Below, piece after piece: positions 42,265-51,292 of a stretch of 64,000 nucleotides of DNA (its first letter is position 1; every line of letters starts with the position of its first letter). Under the pieces are notes generated by a model, which was not told the DNA's origin, ran no database searches, and saw only the letters and a program-made list of their open reading frames with translations. The stretch comes from DATARR01 sp044868005 (GTDB lineage Bacteria > Acidobacteriota > Thermoanaerobaculia > Multivoradales > UBA5704). The DNA lies in assembly GCA_044868005.1 (NCBI GenBank), contig JBIOVX010000097.1:51827-115826 (forward strand), given 5' to 3'. A program made the translations under genes and the position numbers.

Positions 42265-43514
42265 CTTTGTTCCTGGTGCTTCGGGTAGGGGCGGGTCTGG
42301 GCGGCGGCGGGTTGGCGGCTCGACCCGCCCTGAGGGGAGGTCTCGATGATTGTCCTTACCACCTCCGTCAGCCGACGCTCATACCTCTGCCAGGTGGCGT
42401 TCTCGGCGGCCTGGCGGCACTCCGGCCTCATGGCGCGCACGGCCTCGGGATGGCCGGCGCACCACGTCATGCGATCCGCCAGAGCGGAGACGTCCGCCGG
42501 GACGATCCAGCCCGTTCTTCCCTCGGCGACCAGATCCTTGGCTCCCACCCGGTCCGAGACCAGGACCGGCAGCCCGGCGGCCAGAGCCTCGGGTACCACC
42601 ATGCCGAAAGACTCATTGCGCGACGGGAGCACCAGGCAGTCCGCCGTGCGGAAGCGCGCCGCGAGCTCCGCCTGAGGGAGCGGTCCTGACACCGTCACCC
42701 CAGAGGGAACACCCGCGAAAGCGGCGTCTCCCGATGGCCGGATCACCAGGAGGTGCGCCGAGGGCTCGGCCGCGCGAACCCGGGCGAACGCTTCGAGCAG
42801 CAGGTTGAACCCTTTGACGCGGCTCGCCGCTCCCACGAAGACGAATGTCGTTCCCGCTCCGCCCGGCGTGTCTCGTGTGGAGGACGCAAAGAGATCGATG
42901 TCTACCCCGAGAGGCACGCAATGGACCCGCTCGGCCGGCACGCCGGCTTCGAGGTAGCTTTGCCGGGCGAGCTCGGAGACCGTGAGCACGTGGTCCGCCA
43001 ATGCGATCTCGGCGTCTTTGATCGCGATGATCCGGCGATGGAGGCGAGGAGACTCGACAAAGCCGTGGAAGCGGTCCTGCGTCTGATGGTGCGTGGCCGC
43101 CGCGTCGAGGATCGTGATCATCCCCAGCCGTCGTGCTTTGCGAAAGGTCGCGAGAGCCGAGATCTCACAGGCGATCACCGCGTCGGCGTTGCCCATCCGC
43201 AGCCGGGCCGCGACACCGCGATCGAAGAGCCGGCAGGCGAGGAAATCCGTCCAGGCGGCAAGGCGGGTCGTCAGCGCCAGATCCCCCAGCCGGCGCAGGG
43301 CTGGTATCCAGGGGAACCAGCGCACGCGGGCTTCCGGCAAGGGCAGGGGAGCGTAGCGCACGAGACGTCGCCAAAGCCGCTCCGGCACGTGCCGCCCATG
43401 ACGCTCGAGGGCGGGCACTCCCGCCCAATACCCGGCGAGCATGCCGGCTCCTTCGAGAGCCAGGGCAGCCTGGTGAGAGTGCTGCCGCCCGGGATGGGTT
43501 ACCACCACCTTCAT
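42261..43514 (-). CDS. Glycosyltransferase family 4
   Basis: This 417-residue GT-B enzyme begins MKVVVTHPGRQHSHQAALAL. Its donor domain includes TTFVFVGAASRVKGFNLLLEA, HLLVIRPSGDA, LVLPSRNESFGMVVPEALAA (E-x7-E) and GLPVLVSDRVGAKDLVAEG. The HPGRQHSHQ N-terminus is distinctive for a subgroup of capsule/O-antigen transferases. ATG 43514 overlaps the polymerase gene's stop (ATGA). The C-terminal tail is Pro/Gln-rich and unlikely to be structured. Confidence 0.9.
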   Translation of the reverse strand: MKVVVTHPGRQHSHQAALALEGAGMLAGYWAGVPALERHGRHVPERLWRRLVRYAPLPLPEARVRWFPWIPALRRLGDLALTTRLAAWTDFLACRLFDRGVAARLRMGNADAVIACEISALATFRKARRLGMITILDAAATHHQTQDRFHGFVESPRLHRRIIAIKDAEIALADHVLTVSELARQSYLEAGVPAERVHCVPLGVDIDLFASSTRDTPGGAGTTFVFVGAASRVKGFNLLLEAFARVRAAEPSAHLLVIRPSGDAAFAGVPSGVTVSGPLPQAELAARFRTADCLVLPSRNESFGMVVPEALAAGLPVLVSDRVGAKDLVAEGRTGWIVPADVSALADRMTWCAGHPEAVRAMRPECRQAAENATWQRYERRLTEVVRTIIETSPQGGSSRQPAAAQTRPYPKHQEQS

Positions 43515-44941
43515 TCTGTTCTTCCCGATACAACCGGCGCGACAACAGGCGCCGCCATCCGGGGAGCGACCCCGACGGGTTTTCGCGTGACCACCGGGGC
43601 GAGCGCAGCTTCGCGGTCGAGCCGCACGACGAGGAACACCAAGCCGGCCAGGAACCAGTAATAGACCCCTGCCGTGACTTCGAAGACCACGCCGCCGGGG
43701 ATCTGGACGAGGAAGAACAGCAGGGCCGAGATGGCCACGGCACGGTGGAAGCCTGTGCGTAGCCGCAGGGCCTGGCGAAAGGCGAAGAGTGCGAGACCAA
43801 GGCGCGCGGAGTAGACCAAAACGAACCCCAAGAGGCCGAGTTCCATCATCACCCGGCCGCTCTCCGACTCGGTCGCAACCCCTTCCAGCCAACTGTAAGG
43901 GACGATACCCTTGGTTACTGCCGAGGCTGCTTGATGAGTTGACCCGATGCCATAACCCAAAACACCAGTGTAAGGGAGCACCTGGAACGGCGACTTGAAG
44001 GGAGAGACCAGCCGTCCCATGAAGTCGTGCGATCCTGAGGCCCGCTGGCTGAAGGCGGTGAATGCCTCTTCGCCCGCCGAGGTCAACCCCGCCACCAGGA
44101 GGCCAATGCCAAAAAGCAGCCGCACGAAGGTCTTGCCGGCTTGCTTTTCCCGCGCTACGGCGAGCCACCAGTACAGAGGAAAAAGCAGGGCGAGCATGAA
44201 GATAGGGCCCCGTGAGCCGCTCATCAGCATGCTGAGGACGGTCATTCCCAGAGCGGCGTAGACGAGGAGATTGCCCCGAGAGCGCCAACCGGTGGTGGTT
44301 AGGATCATCAGGATGAGGATCGTGCTGGCGAGCAGGTAAGAGGTGAAGCCCGAAATATAGGAAAAGGTGCCGGTGGCCCGTACGAACTGTGAGGAGCCAA
44401 ACGTGGAGATCGATCCCACCTCAGTGGGCTGTGCGTACGTGTTGAGGACGCTTCCTTGCGGACTGAAGAACTGCACCACCGTAAGGAGGCTCACCGGAAT
44501 CGCAAGGAGCACGTAGCGCTTGAGGAAGCGGGCGAGGGCCTGATCGTTGCGAAAGACGGCCGGCACGACGAAGAGCAGCGGCACGTAAAGGAAGTAGGCC
44601 TTGAATCCCAGGAGTCCCAACAGGAAGTTGGGCAGCCGCGGGTTGAATACCTCGAAGACACCCCATACGGCTCCCAGCACGAGCACCGTATAGAGCCCCG
44701 GAGCATGCGGGTAGCGGAGGCGCAAACGCTCGCGAGACTTGAAGAACCCGACGTAGGAGCCGAGGAAGAAGACGTCCTTGGCGAAGTAGATCAAGTCCTG
44801 GGATCCCGGAAGGAGCCACTTCCGGATCGCTCCCTCGAAAATCACCAGCAGCATTCCGACTTGCACGGCGAGCCGCCACTTCTGCGTCGACCAGACGAGC
44901 GCGACGCCACCGAGCAGAACGATGAGCAGACGAGTGTTCAC
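43511..44941 (-). CDS. O-antigen polymerase/ligase (Wzy/WaaL type)
   Basis: This 476-residue integral membrane protein has about 11 helices and the large periplasmic loop typical of Wzy/WaaL enzymes, here residues ~310-390 with RASGSHDFMGRLVSPFKS and LGYGIGSTHQAASAVTKG. The Wzy_C signature region contains MSGSRGPIFMLALLFPLYWW. Such enzymes polymerise undecaprenyl-linked repeat units or ligate them to lipid A core. With the flippase at 48121-49470 it defines a Wzx/Wzy-type pathway. GTG 44941 overlaps the previous stop (GTGA). Confidence 0.88.
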   Translation of the reverse strand: MNTRLLIVLLGGVALVWSTQKWRLAVQVGMLLVIFEGAIRKWLLPGSQDLIYFAKDVFFLGSYVGFFKSRERLRLRYPHAPGLYTVLVLGAVWGVFEVFNPRLPNFLLGLLGFKAYFLYVPLLFVVPAVFRNDQALARFLKRYVLLAIPVSLLTVVQFFSPQGSVLNTYAQPTEVGSISTFGSSQFVRATGTFSYISGFTSYLLASTILILMILTTTGWRSRGNLLVYAALGMTVLSMLMSGSRGPIFMLALLFPLYWWLAVAREKQAGKTFVRLLFGIGLLVAGLTSAGEEAFTAFSQRASGSHDFMGRLVSPFKSPFQVLPYTGVLGYGIGSTHQAASAVTKGIVPYSWLEGVATESESGRVMMELGLLGFVLVYSARLGLALFAFRQALRLRTGFHRAVAISALLFFLVQIPGGVVFEVTAGVYYWFLAGLVFLVVRLDREAALAPVVTRKPVGVAPRMAAPVVAPVVSGRTE

Positions 44942-45993
44942 GCGTTCGTCTCCCGCTGGCTTGGGAACGCCGCCGGCCGCCGGCCTGAAACCGCCGCCGC
45001 GAGCACTTCGAGGTAGCGCGCCACCACGCAGTCGCTCTTATGCAGGCTGAGGTGCTTGGCGACCGCTTGAGCTGTGGGAAGGAAACGGGCGGGGTCGGCC
45101 AAGGCGGCCTCAAGAAGGTCGGCGAGGCCGGCGGCATCGCCGTTGTCGAAGGTCAGTCCGCAGGGTCCGATCGCCTCCTTGAGACCGCCTCCCCGTGAGC
45201 CGATCACGAGGCATCCGCAGGCGATCCCCTCCAGGGCCACGATGCCGAACGGCTCGTCGTAGCGCGAAGGGACGACCAGAATTCGGTGCGCATTGAGCTG
45301 GCGCACCACCTCTTCTCCTTGATGGATGCCCAGGAAGCGCACCTGCTCTCCAATCCCCAGCCGCCGGGCCTGCTCTTCGAGGGCCGGCCGCTCGGGGCCG
45401 TCTCCCACCACCGCGAGCTCCGGCCGTGCTCCCCGCCTGGCGAGCAGCCCGAGCGCCTCGAGCAGGATGTCCACTCCTTTATCCGAGACGAGGCGCCCGA
45501 CGAACAGCAGCTCTCCCGTGCGCGGCACGTCGGGCAAGGCGCGGAAGAGATCGTCTCGATAGGCGTTGGCGATGACCGTCGAAGGAGTCTCGAGGTCGTC
45601 GGCCACGGCTTGAGAAACCGCGATCGACCTCCCCCAGCGCAAGAGGAAGCGCTTGAGGCGGTCCTGGATCGCCAGGCTGCGGTCCGGCCGGCTGTACCAG
45701 CCGTGATGAGAAACCACCCAAGGACGGCGCACGAAGAGCAGAGGCCAGAGGCCGCGCAGGCTGACATTCGCCTGAAAGAGGACGTCACAGTCCCGCACGA
45801 GCCTCAGGAGCTCCCAAGGTCCAGGGTTTCTGACCACTCGGAACGGGAAGGGCTCGGGGCCGTGCTGCGCGGTCTTCGCGACCAACGTGACTTCGTGGCC
45901 GGCGTTGTGCAGGCCTTCGGCCAGCCGGGCGACGTTGATCTCGAGGCCTCCGACGCTCGGGTAGAACACCGGGCAATAGAGCAGGATCCTCAC
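44938..45993 (-). CDS. Glycosyltransferase family 4
   Basis: The 351-residue GT-B enzyme starts RILLYCPVFYPSVGGLEIN. It carries LLFVGRLVSDKGVDILLEAL, AVVGDGPERPALEEQARRL, VVPSRYDEPFGIVALEGIAC (E-x7-E) and GSRGGGLKEAIGPCGLTF. This is the textbook GT4 layout, PimB-like, with an acceptor N-terminal domain. GTG 45993 overlaps the preceding stop (GTGA), and its own stop overlaps the polymerase start. Confidence 0.92.
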   Translation of the reverse strand: MRILLYCPVFYPSVGGLEINVARLAEGLHNAGHEVTLVAKTAQHGPEPFPFRVVRNPGPWELLRLVRDCDVLFQANVSLRGLWPLLFVRRPWVVSHHGWYSRPDRSLAIQDRLKRFLLRWGRSIAVSQAVADDLETPSTVIANAYRDDLFRALPDVPRTGELLFVGRLVSDKGVDILLEALGLLARRGARPELAVVGDGPERPALEEQARRLGIGEQVRFLGIHQGEEVVRQLNAHRILVVPSRYDEPFGIVALEGIACGCLVIGSRGGGLKEAIGPCGLTFDNGDAAGLADLLEAALADPARFLPTAQAVAKHLSLHKSDCVVARYLEVLAAAVSGRRPAAFPSQRETNA

Positions 45994-47054
45994 TGCGACG
46001 CCTCACCGCCAAAAACCAGGTTGAAGAACGAATCGATCTGGCGCTCGAGGCTGTGTTCGAGGTACCACGCGCGAGCCCGGTTGGCCACCGCCTGAAGCTC
46101 CGCCTCTCCAACAGCGTGCGAGGATCGAGGCGAGAGGTAGTGTTCTACCGAGGTATGGAAGGCGCTGCCGTTGCGGCGCGAAACGGCGCAGACCGGCGCC
46201 ACTCCGTTGGCGCAATAGGCGGCAAAGATCGTCGACTTGGGAAGAAAGGCCGGCGGATAGGCGAGGAATCCAGCCTTGCAGCTCAGGAGCTGGCCCTCCA
46301 CGTCGTGGGCCGAGAGCGTCCCCAGTCGCCGCACGGGCCGGCCGGCAACCTCTGCGGGCAAGTCTTCTATCGGCGGACCGATGTCCAGCACTTCCTCGGC
46401 GCCGACCGCTCGGCAGGCCGCCGCGAGGTCCGCCATGTGTTCGCGAAAGGCCCGCCGGCGCAGGCCCGCGCCGCCGAAGACGGCGATCCGCTGCGGACGA
46501 GAGGAGAGCGGCGGCACCTCCGCCGGCTCACCCACCGTGGAGAAGACGGGCAGCACCGCGATGTGCTTTCGCGGTACCCAGCGGTGGAGGACGTCGCGGT
46601 AGATGGGGAGGCTCGTGGCGATTCCGCGGCTCGCGCGGGCCAGCGCCGCGGCGAGCCGCCGTTGCAAGGGTGAGAGCCAGAAGCTGCTTCGCCACGGAGG
46701 TCCGGAGGCCTTGACCTCATGGAAGAAAGTCGAGACGCGGCGCCCCTCCCCGCGGGCGAGCCAGCGAGTGATTCCCGAAGCCAGCCAGACGGGGCAGCCG
46801 CGCTCCTGATAGCCGTAGCCGGCGTAGTGGAGGAGCACCGTGTCAGGCTCCTTCCCAGCGGCCCACCACCGTTCCAGGGCGGCATCCAGGGCCGCCGCCG
46901 TGCGCGCCGGCAGAACCTCGCTCCCCGCCTCTGCGCGGTGGGCGGCCAGCAGGTCCACCGCGACTCCTCGCGCGGCGAACGCCTCCCCGAGGCGCTCGGC
47001 ATAGCCTCCCACCCCATCGATCGAGCGAGCAGGGACGATCTGGAGGACTCTCAC
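45990..47054 (-). CDS. Glycosyltransferase-like protein (GT-B fold)
   Basis: This 354-residue protein begins VRVLQIVPARSIDGVGGYAE, a GT-B type N-terminus, and has LLHYAGYGYQERGCPVWLA. A second domain follows (RIAVFGGAGLRRRAFREHM, YLSPRSSHAVGEAELQAVA), but the classical donor E-x7-E is not obvious. It may be a divergent or donor-site-poor transferase, or a processing partner. The GTG start at 47054 overlaps the upstream stop (GTGA), supporting co-translation. Function within the cluster is uncertain. Confidence 0.7.
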   Translation of the reverse strand: MRVLQIVPARSIDGVGGYAERLGEAFAARGVAVDLLAAHRAEAGSEVLPARTAAALDAALERWWAAGKEPDTVLLHYAGYGYQERGCPVWLASGITRWLARGEGRRVSTFFHEVKASGPPWRSSFWLSPLQRRLAAALARASRGIATSLPIYRDVLHRWVPRKHIAVLPVFSTVGEPAEVPPLSSRPQRIAVFGGAGLRRRAFREHMADLAAACRAVGAEEVLDIGPPIEDLPAEVAGRPVRRLGTLSAHDVEGQLLSCKAGFLAYPPAFLPKSTIFAAYCANGVAPVCAVSRRNGSAFHTSVEHYLSPRSSHAVGEAELQAVANRARAWYLEHSLERQIDSFFNLVFGGEASQ

Positions 47055-48124
47055 CGCCGATCCCCATTGCTGAGCGCGTAGGCAGCCAGGCATCGGTCCA
47101 CCACCTGGTCCCAGGTGAACCGCTGCTCGACGGTCCGCCGGGCGCCCAGGGCCAGCCGGCTCCACAGGTCCATGTCTCGGCGCAGCCGAAGGATCGCCTC
47201 GCGGATCGCCTCCGGCCGGTTGGCCGGCACCAGCAGGCCGTTGTCCTCGTGTTTCACGATCTCCGGCAGCGAAGCCGCATCCGACGCGATGACTGGACAC
47301 CCTCGCGCCATGGCCTCCACCAGCGCGAGCCCGAACAGCTCGTGAGTTCGAGCCGAGCCGTTCTCATCCACCGGCGTGGGATGGACGAGAACCATGGCCC
47401 GGCCCAGCCGGTCGATGATCTGCTCGTCGGAAAGGGCGCCGTGGAACTGGACGTCCTTTCCCTTACCGAGCGACTGCAGATGCTCGAGATAGACGGCGTC
47501 CGTCGCGGGTCCTATCACGTGGAGCTGAACCTCTGGCGGCAGCCCCTCGATCAGATGGTGCAAACCCTTGTGCGGCAGGATCCGGCCAAGAAAGACGAGC
47601 GTGCCGTCGTGAGAGAGCTCCGGCCGCATACGGTGGCGTTGCGGATCCACGCCACCGTAGATGACGCTGTGGCGCCGGTTGCGCCCACGGAGTCCCCGCG
47701 CTGCGTACGCCGAGATGGGCAGATGGGCCTGGATCCAGCGCGTCACGTCGATCTGATACCCCGGGGTCCAGCCGCCCCCGCCCAGATCCGAGACAAAAAC
47801 CCGGCTTCCCTGAAGCCGGCCGAAGACGGCGGCGAGAAACGTCGGCAGGACGAAGAACTGGTGGCAGTGGATCACGTCCGCACCGCGCAGCTCACGGAAC
47901 AGGCCGGCGGCGAAGGGCGTCATGCGGTCGCGGGTCCGGCTCTTCAGAATCACCCGCTCATACCCGGGCTGCGGAGAATCCCGTAGCGCTCGTGGGCCGA
48001 AGCTGACGAGCTTGACCTCAGCCCGCTTTGCCATCGTGCGCGCCAGCTCCTCGGCGAATCGCTCGCCGCCGCCCAGGACGGATTCAGGAGAAAAATAGGT
48101 CGGCGTGACGTGGACGACCTTCAT
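47051..48124 (-). CDS. Glycosyltransferase family 4
   Basis: This 357-residue GT-B enzyme begins MKVVHVTPTYFSPESVLGGG. It has IHCHQFFVLPTFLAAVFGR, LVFLGRILPHKGLHHLIEGL, LHVIGPATDAVYLEHL, ENGSARTHELFGLALVEAMA (E-x7-E) and RGCPVIASDAASLPEIVKH. ATG 48124 overlaps the flippase gene stop (ATGA). It is one of the enzymes that extend the lipid-linked unit on the cytosolic face before export. Confidence 0.92.
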   Translation of the reverse strand: MKVVHVTPTYFSPESVLGGGERFAEELARTMAKRAEVKLVSFGPRALRDSPQPGYERVILKSRTRDRMTPFAAGLFRELRGADVIHCHQFFVLPTFLAAVFGRLQGSRVFVSDLGGGGWTPGYQIDVTRWIQAHLPISAYAARGLRGRNRRHSVIYGGVDPQRHRMRPELSHDGTLVFLGRILPHKGLHHLIEGLPPEVQLHVIGPATDAVYLEHLQSLGKGKDVQFHGALSDEQIIDRLGRAMVLVHPTPVDENGSARTHELFGLALVEAMARGCPVIASDAASLPEIVKHEDNGLLVPANRPEAIREAILRLRRDMDLWSRLALGARRTVEQRFTWDQVVDRCLAAYALSNGDRR

Positions 48125-49470
48125 TTCCACTGCACCCACCGCGGCCGGGTGAATCCGAGCGTCACGATCGCGAGTTGGCCGCCGAACGCCGCGACGCCGC
48201 TCAGCAGATTGAAGGTCAGCACGCCCGCCGTGGCCGAGAGCGGGAGAAGGGCGACCAGCACGGCTTGGACGGCCACGAGGCTCGCCACCGCCAGCCCCTG
48301 CCAGCGGGTCCACGCGCGGGCGAGGTTGACGCTCACGAGATAGCCGTCGATGAGAGAGACGCCCGCCCCGGCCACCACCAGCAACAGCTCGCGATGCAGG
48401 CCGGCGTAATTCTTCCCCAGCAGCAAAAGGAACAGGTCCGGAGCGATCGCGGCGGCGGCGAGCATCGCCAGGGCGACGGATGCGAGCGAGACGCCGAACT
48501 GCACCACGCGGCGGCGATACAGGCGATCGTCCGTGATCCTCGCCAGCCGCGGCAGGAAGACCACGCCGGTGAGGCTGGAGAAGATCCCCACGATGAGCCC
48601 GAGACGGCCGAGGGCCCCTACCTCGGCGATGTTACGCGTGACGCCGAAGGTGGCGGCGAGCCAGACCGTGAGCGGTCCTTGGATTGCGAAGTAGAGCGCG
48701 CTCGGCAGTGTCGGCAGCAGATAACGGAGGACCCTGCGCTGATACGGCCGGAGATCGATCGGCGCGGACGCGGGCACGGTGACGGGACGCGCGAGAAGGG
48801 TCACGACCGCGGAGCCGGCAGCCGAGGCGAGGACGCCCAGCCAGGACTTCAGCACCGAGACAACGAGGAGTGCCGCGATGCCCAGGCGTGTAAATCCTCC
48901 GGCCAGCTCGGCCCGATAGGAGGCGCCGTAGCGATCCGCCAGACGCAGCGCCAGGATGCGCAATGAGGATGCGATCTGAAACCAGACGCAGAGGACGATC
49001 CCGCCGGTCACGAGCAGCGCCTCGGCAAGGCCGTAGCCTTTCGCCGCGGCGATGCGCGGAAACAGGACGAGCACGCCGGCGGCTCCCAGGAGAAAGACGG
49101 CCCGGCGTAGCGAAAGCACAGCCCGGAAGTACGGCTGAAAGTCCTCTCCCTCCTTCGCCGTGCGATGGAAGAAGTAGACGAGAGAGGTCGAGCTGCCGAG
49201 GTCGGTGATGAAGTTGAAGAACGTGATCACCGAGAAGGCCAACGTGTAGAGCGCGAACTCCCGCACCGGCATGAAGTTGACGAACAGCAACCCCGCCGCG
49301 ATGCCGGTGAGCTGGACGACGGTCTGGGTGGAGAAGTAGGCGGAGAGGATCTTGGCCCAGGCGGTGAGGCGGTGACGGAGGAGTGCCTTTCTCCCCTCTC
49401 CCGGTGAGGTGGGGAGGGAGGGGGCGGGAGAGGGGCCGGGGGTGAGGGCTCGGGCGGGAGGAACGGTCAT
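48121..49470 (-). CDS. Polysaccharide flippase (Wzx/MATE-like MOP family)
   Basis: This 449-residue protein has about 12 membrane helices in the MOP/Wzx arrangement: VVQLTGIAAGLLFVNFMPVR, LAFSVITFFNFITDLGSSTS, LYFAIQGPLTVWLAATFG and ALAMLAAAAIAPDLFLLLLG. It should flip the undecaprenyl-linked repeat unit to the periplasm for the polymerase. ATG 49470 overlaps the AsnB stop (ATGA). The first ~27 residues (ALTPGPSPAPSLPTSPGEGR) are encoded by a genomic palindromic repeat, so the natural start may once have been further in. Confidence 0.88.
   Translation of the reverse strand: MTVPPARALTPGPSPAPSLPTSPGEGRKALLRHRLTAWAKILSAYFSTQTVVQLTGIAAGLLFVNFMPVREFALYTLAFSVITFFNFITDLGSSTSLVYFFHRTAKEGEDFQPYFRAVLSLRRAVFLLGAAGVLVLFPRIAAAKGYGLAEALLVTGGIVLCVWFQIASSLRILALRLADRYGASYRAELAGGFTRLGIAALLVVSVLKSWLGVLASAAGSAVVTLLARPVTVPASAPIDLRPYQRRVLRYLLPTLPSALYFAIQGPLTVWLAATFGVTRNIAEVGALGRLGLIVGIFSSLTGVVFLPRLARITDDRLYRRRVVQFGVSLASVALAMLAAAAIAPDLFLLLLGKNYAGLHRELLLVVAGAGVSLIDGYLVSVNLARAWTRWQGLAVASLVAVQAVLVALLPLSATAGVLTFNLLSGVAAFGGQLAIVTLGFTRPRWVQWK
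49385..49465. repeat. Palindromic repeat overlapping the 5' end of the flippase gene
   Basis: ctcccctctcccggtgaggt and the following gggagaggggccgggggtga form the same CTCTCCC/GAGAGGG family seen at 24.2 and 51.3 kb. It lies within the first codons of the flippase gene and supplies its N-terminal Pro/Ser-rich residues. Confidence 0.75.
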
Positions 49471-51236
49471 CCCAGGCTCACCCCAAATTCCTCGAGAACC
49501 ATCCGCGCCAGCCGCCGCGACCGTTTTCCCGGCCGCTGCGCCGCCAGCTCCGGCTGCATCCACTCGGCGACCGGGATGTAGAACCCCGATTTCGGCCGCG
49601 TCCACAAGGCTGCCGGCAGCTCCGGTGCCGCCTGGCGAACCAGAGCCACCTTGCCCTGGCTCCGCGCGGGCTCGAAGCTGGCGGCGGCGAGCCGCTTTCC
49701 CAGCCAGGCGTCCACCAGGGGCACCCGCAGCTCGACGGACCACGCCATGGAGGCCCAGTCCGAGTCGCGCAGGAGCTGGTTGCGCATGTAGCGGGCGGTC
49801 TCCATCTCGTGCACGGCGAGCCAGGCATCGGGCCGGTGACCATTGCCGGCGGCGAGGGCGCGCGCCGCGTCCGCGATGGGGTCGTAGCCCTGCAATCCTT
49901 CCATGGCCAGATCCCGGCCGAGGAGACCCGGCAGCTCCTCCGGCAGGAAGAGCCCGCGGCGCAGGAAGTAAGCGCCGGGGAGCGTCCGGCCATGGCGGAG
50001 GAGACCCGCGAGCTTCGGCCGGCCGGGGAAGGTCCGCCGGACGACCGCGGGCCAGAGGGCCGCGAGCCCGGGGATGCGGCCCGCTCGCCGCGCCGTCCGC
50101 GCCAGGCGCGGCACGTCGGCGAAGGAAGGATAGCTGCCGAAGACTTCGTCGCCGCCGAGCCCCGAGAGCACCACCTTGAGGCCCGCCTCGTGCGCCGCCC
50201 GGCTCACCGCCCAGGTATTGAAACCGTCGATGCTCGGCTGATCCATGGCGGCGAGCGCGCCTTGCCAGAGATCCGCCAGCTCCGCCCGGCTCACGTGGCG
50301 CTCGACGTGCCGGGTTCCCAGCCGCTTCGCCACCTCGGCGGCGAGCGGCGCCTCGTCGAAAGCCGTATCCTGGAGGCCTTCGAAGCGCAGGGTGAAGGTG
50401 GCCGGCGGTTCGGGAAGGTGCCGGCGGGCCAAGGCCGCGATCAGGCTGGAGTCGAGGCCCGCCGAGAGGAAGACGGCCACCGGCACGTCCGACACCAGGT
50501 GCGCCCGCACCGAGTCCTCCACCGCGGCCGCGGGCTCCAGCGGCTCGACCTGCTCGGGGCCGTGGGGCTGCGGCTGGCCGAGGTTCCCCTCGCGGACGAG
50601 CAGATGGCGGCCGGCGGGCAGGGCGCGGATCTCCCGGCGGATGGTGAACGGTTCGGGGACCGATCCCCAGAGGAGGAACCCGGCGAGCCCGGCCGCATCG
50701 ATCTCGCGAGAGACCGCGCCTCCTTGCTCCAGAGCCTTGACCTGCGAAGCGAAGCGGAGACAGCCGCCCGCCGTCGAGTAGTAGAGCGGCTTGATGCCCA
50801 GCGGGTCGCGGGCGAGGAGGAGGGTCTTCTCGCGGTCGTCCCAGATCGCCAGGCCGTACATGCCCCGCAGACGGGAGAGCATGGCCGTCCCCTCGCGGGC
50901 GTAGAGGGCGAGCAGCACCTCGGTGTCGCTGCGCGAGCGGAAACGCACACCCTGCGCTTCCAACTCCCGCCGCAGCTCCATGAAGTTGTAGATCTCGCCG
51001 TTCTGGACGATCCGGAAGCGTCCATCCTCGGAGGCCATGGGCTGAGAGCCCGCCGCGGAGAGGTCGAGGATGGCCAGGCGCCGGCTGGCGAGGGCGGCGC
51101 GGCCGTCGTCCGAGATCCACAGCCCGGCTCCGTCCGGTCCCCGGGACGTCATGGCGTCGCGGGTCCGCAACAGCTCGTCCCGGTCCATCGGCGGGGCCGC
51201 GTCGGAGAGGCGGACGATGCCGTTAATGCCGCACAT
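49467..51236 (-). CDS. asnB: Asparagine synthase (glutamine-hydrolysing), AsnB family
   Basis: This 589-residue enzyme has an N-terminal class II glutaminase with catalytic Cys2 (MCGINGIVRLSDAAPP), MTSRGPDGAGLWI and NGEIYNFMELRRELEA. The synthetase domain has the PP-loop VAVFLSAGLDSSLIAALARR and LSGLGGDEVFGSYPSFADVP. It normally turns aspartate to asparagine with ATP, but AsnB-like proteins inside glycan clusters are thought to amidate uronic acids or related carboxylates, as in WbpS/WbmI-type genes. Its embedding in this operon, coupled by ATGA to the flippase, favours a glycan-amidation role. Ordinary asparagine synthesis cannot be excluded. Confidence 0.92.
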   Translation of the reverse strand: MCGINGIVRLSDAAPPMDRDELLRTRDAMTSRGPDGAGLWISDDGRAALASRRLAILDLSAAGSQPMASEDGRFRIVQNGEIYNFMELRRELEAQGVRFRSRSDTEVLLALYAREGTAMLSRLRGMYGLAIWDDREKTLLLARDPLGIKPLYYSTAGGCLRFASQVKALEQGGAVSREIDAAGLAGFLLWGSVPEPFTIRREIRALPAGRHLLVREGNLGQPQPHGPEQVEPLEPAAAVEDSVRAHLVSDVPVAVFLSAGLDSSLIAALARRHLPEPPATFTLRFEGLQDTAFDEAPLAAEVAKRLGTRHVERHVSRAELADLWQGALAAMDQPSIDGFNTWAVSRAAHEAGLKVVLSGLGGDEVFGSYPSFADVPRLARTARRAGRIPGLAALWPAVVRRTFPGRPKLAGLLRHGRTLPGAYFLRRGLFLPEELPGLLGRDLAMEGLQGYDPIADAARALAAGNGHRPDAWLAVHEMETARYMRNQLLRDSDWASMAWSVELRVPLVDAWLGKRLAAASFEPARSQGKVALVRQAAPELPAALWTRPKSGFYIPVAEWMQPELAAQRPGKRSRRLARMVLEEFGVSLG

Positions 51237-51292
51237 GGGGTCCCCGCACCTCTCTGGCCCTTCTCTCCCCGAGGATCTGTGGATTATTCGGG

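Noticed and set aside
48121..51120. Single 999-residue protein covering asnB and flippase
   Set aside because: The frame reads the flippase correctly but the N-terminal half is the wrong frame of asnB; the AsnB product and the ATGA overlap at 49467-49470 show two genes.
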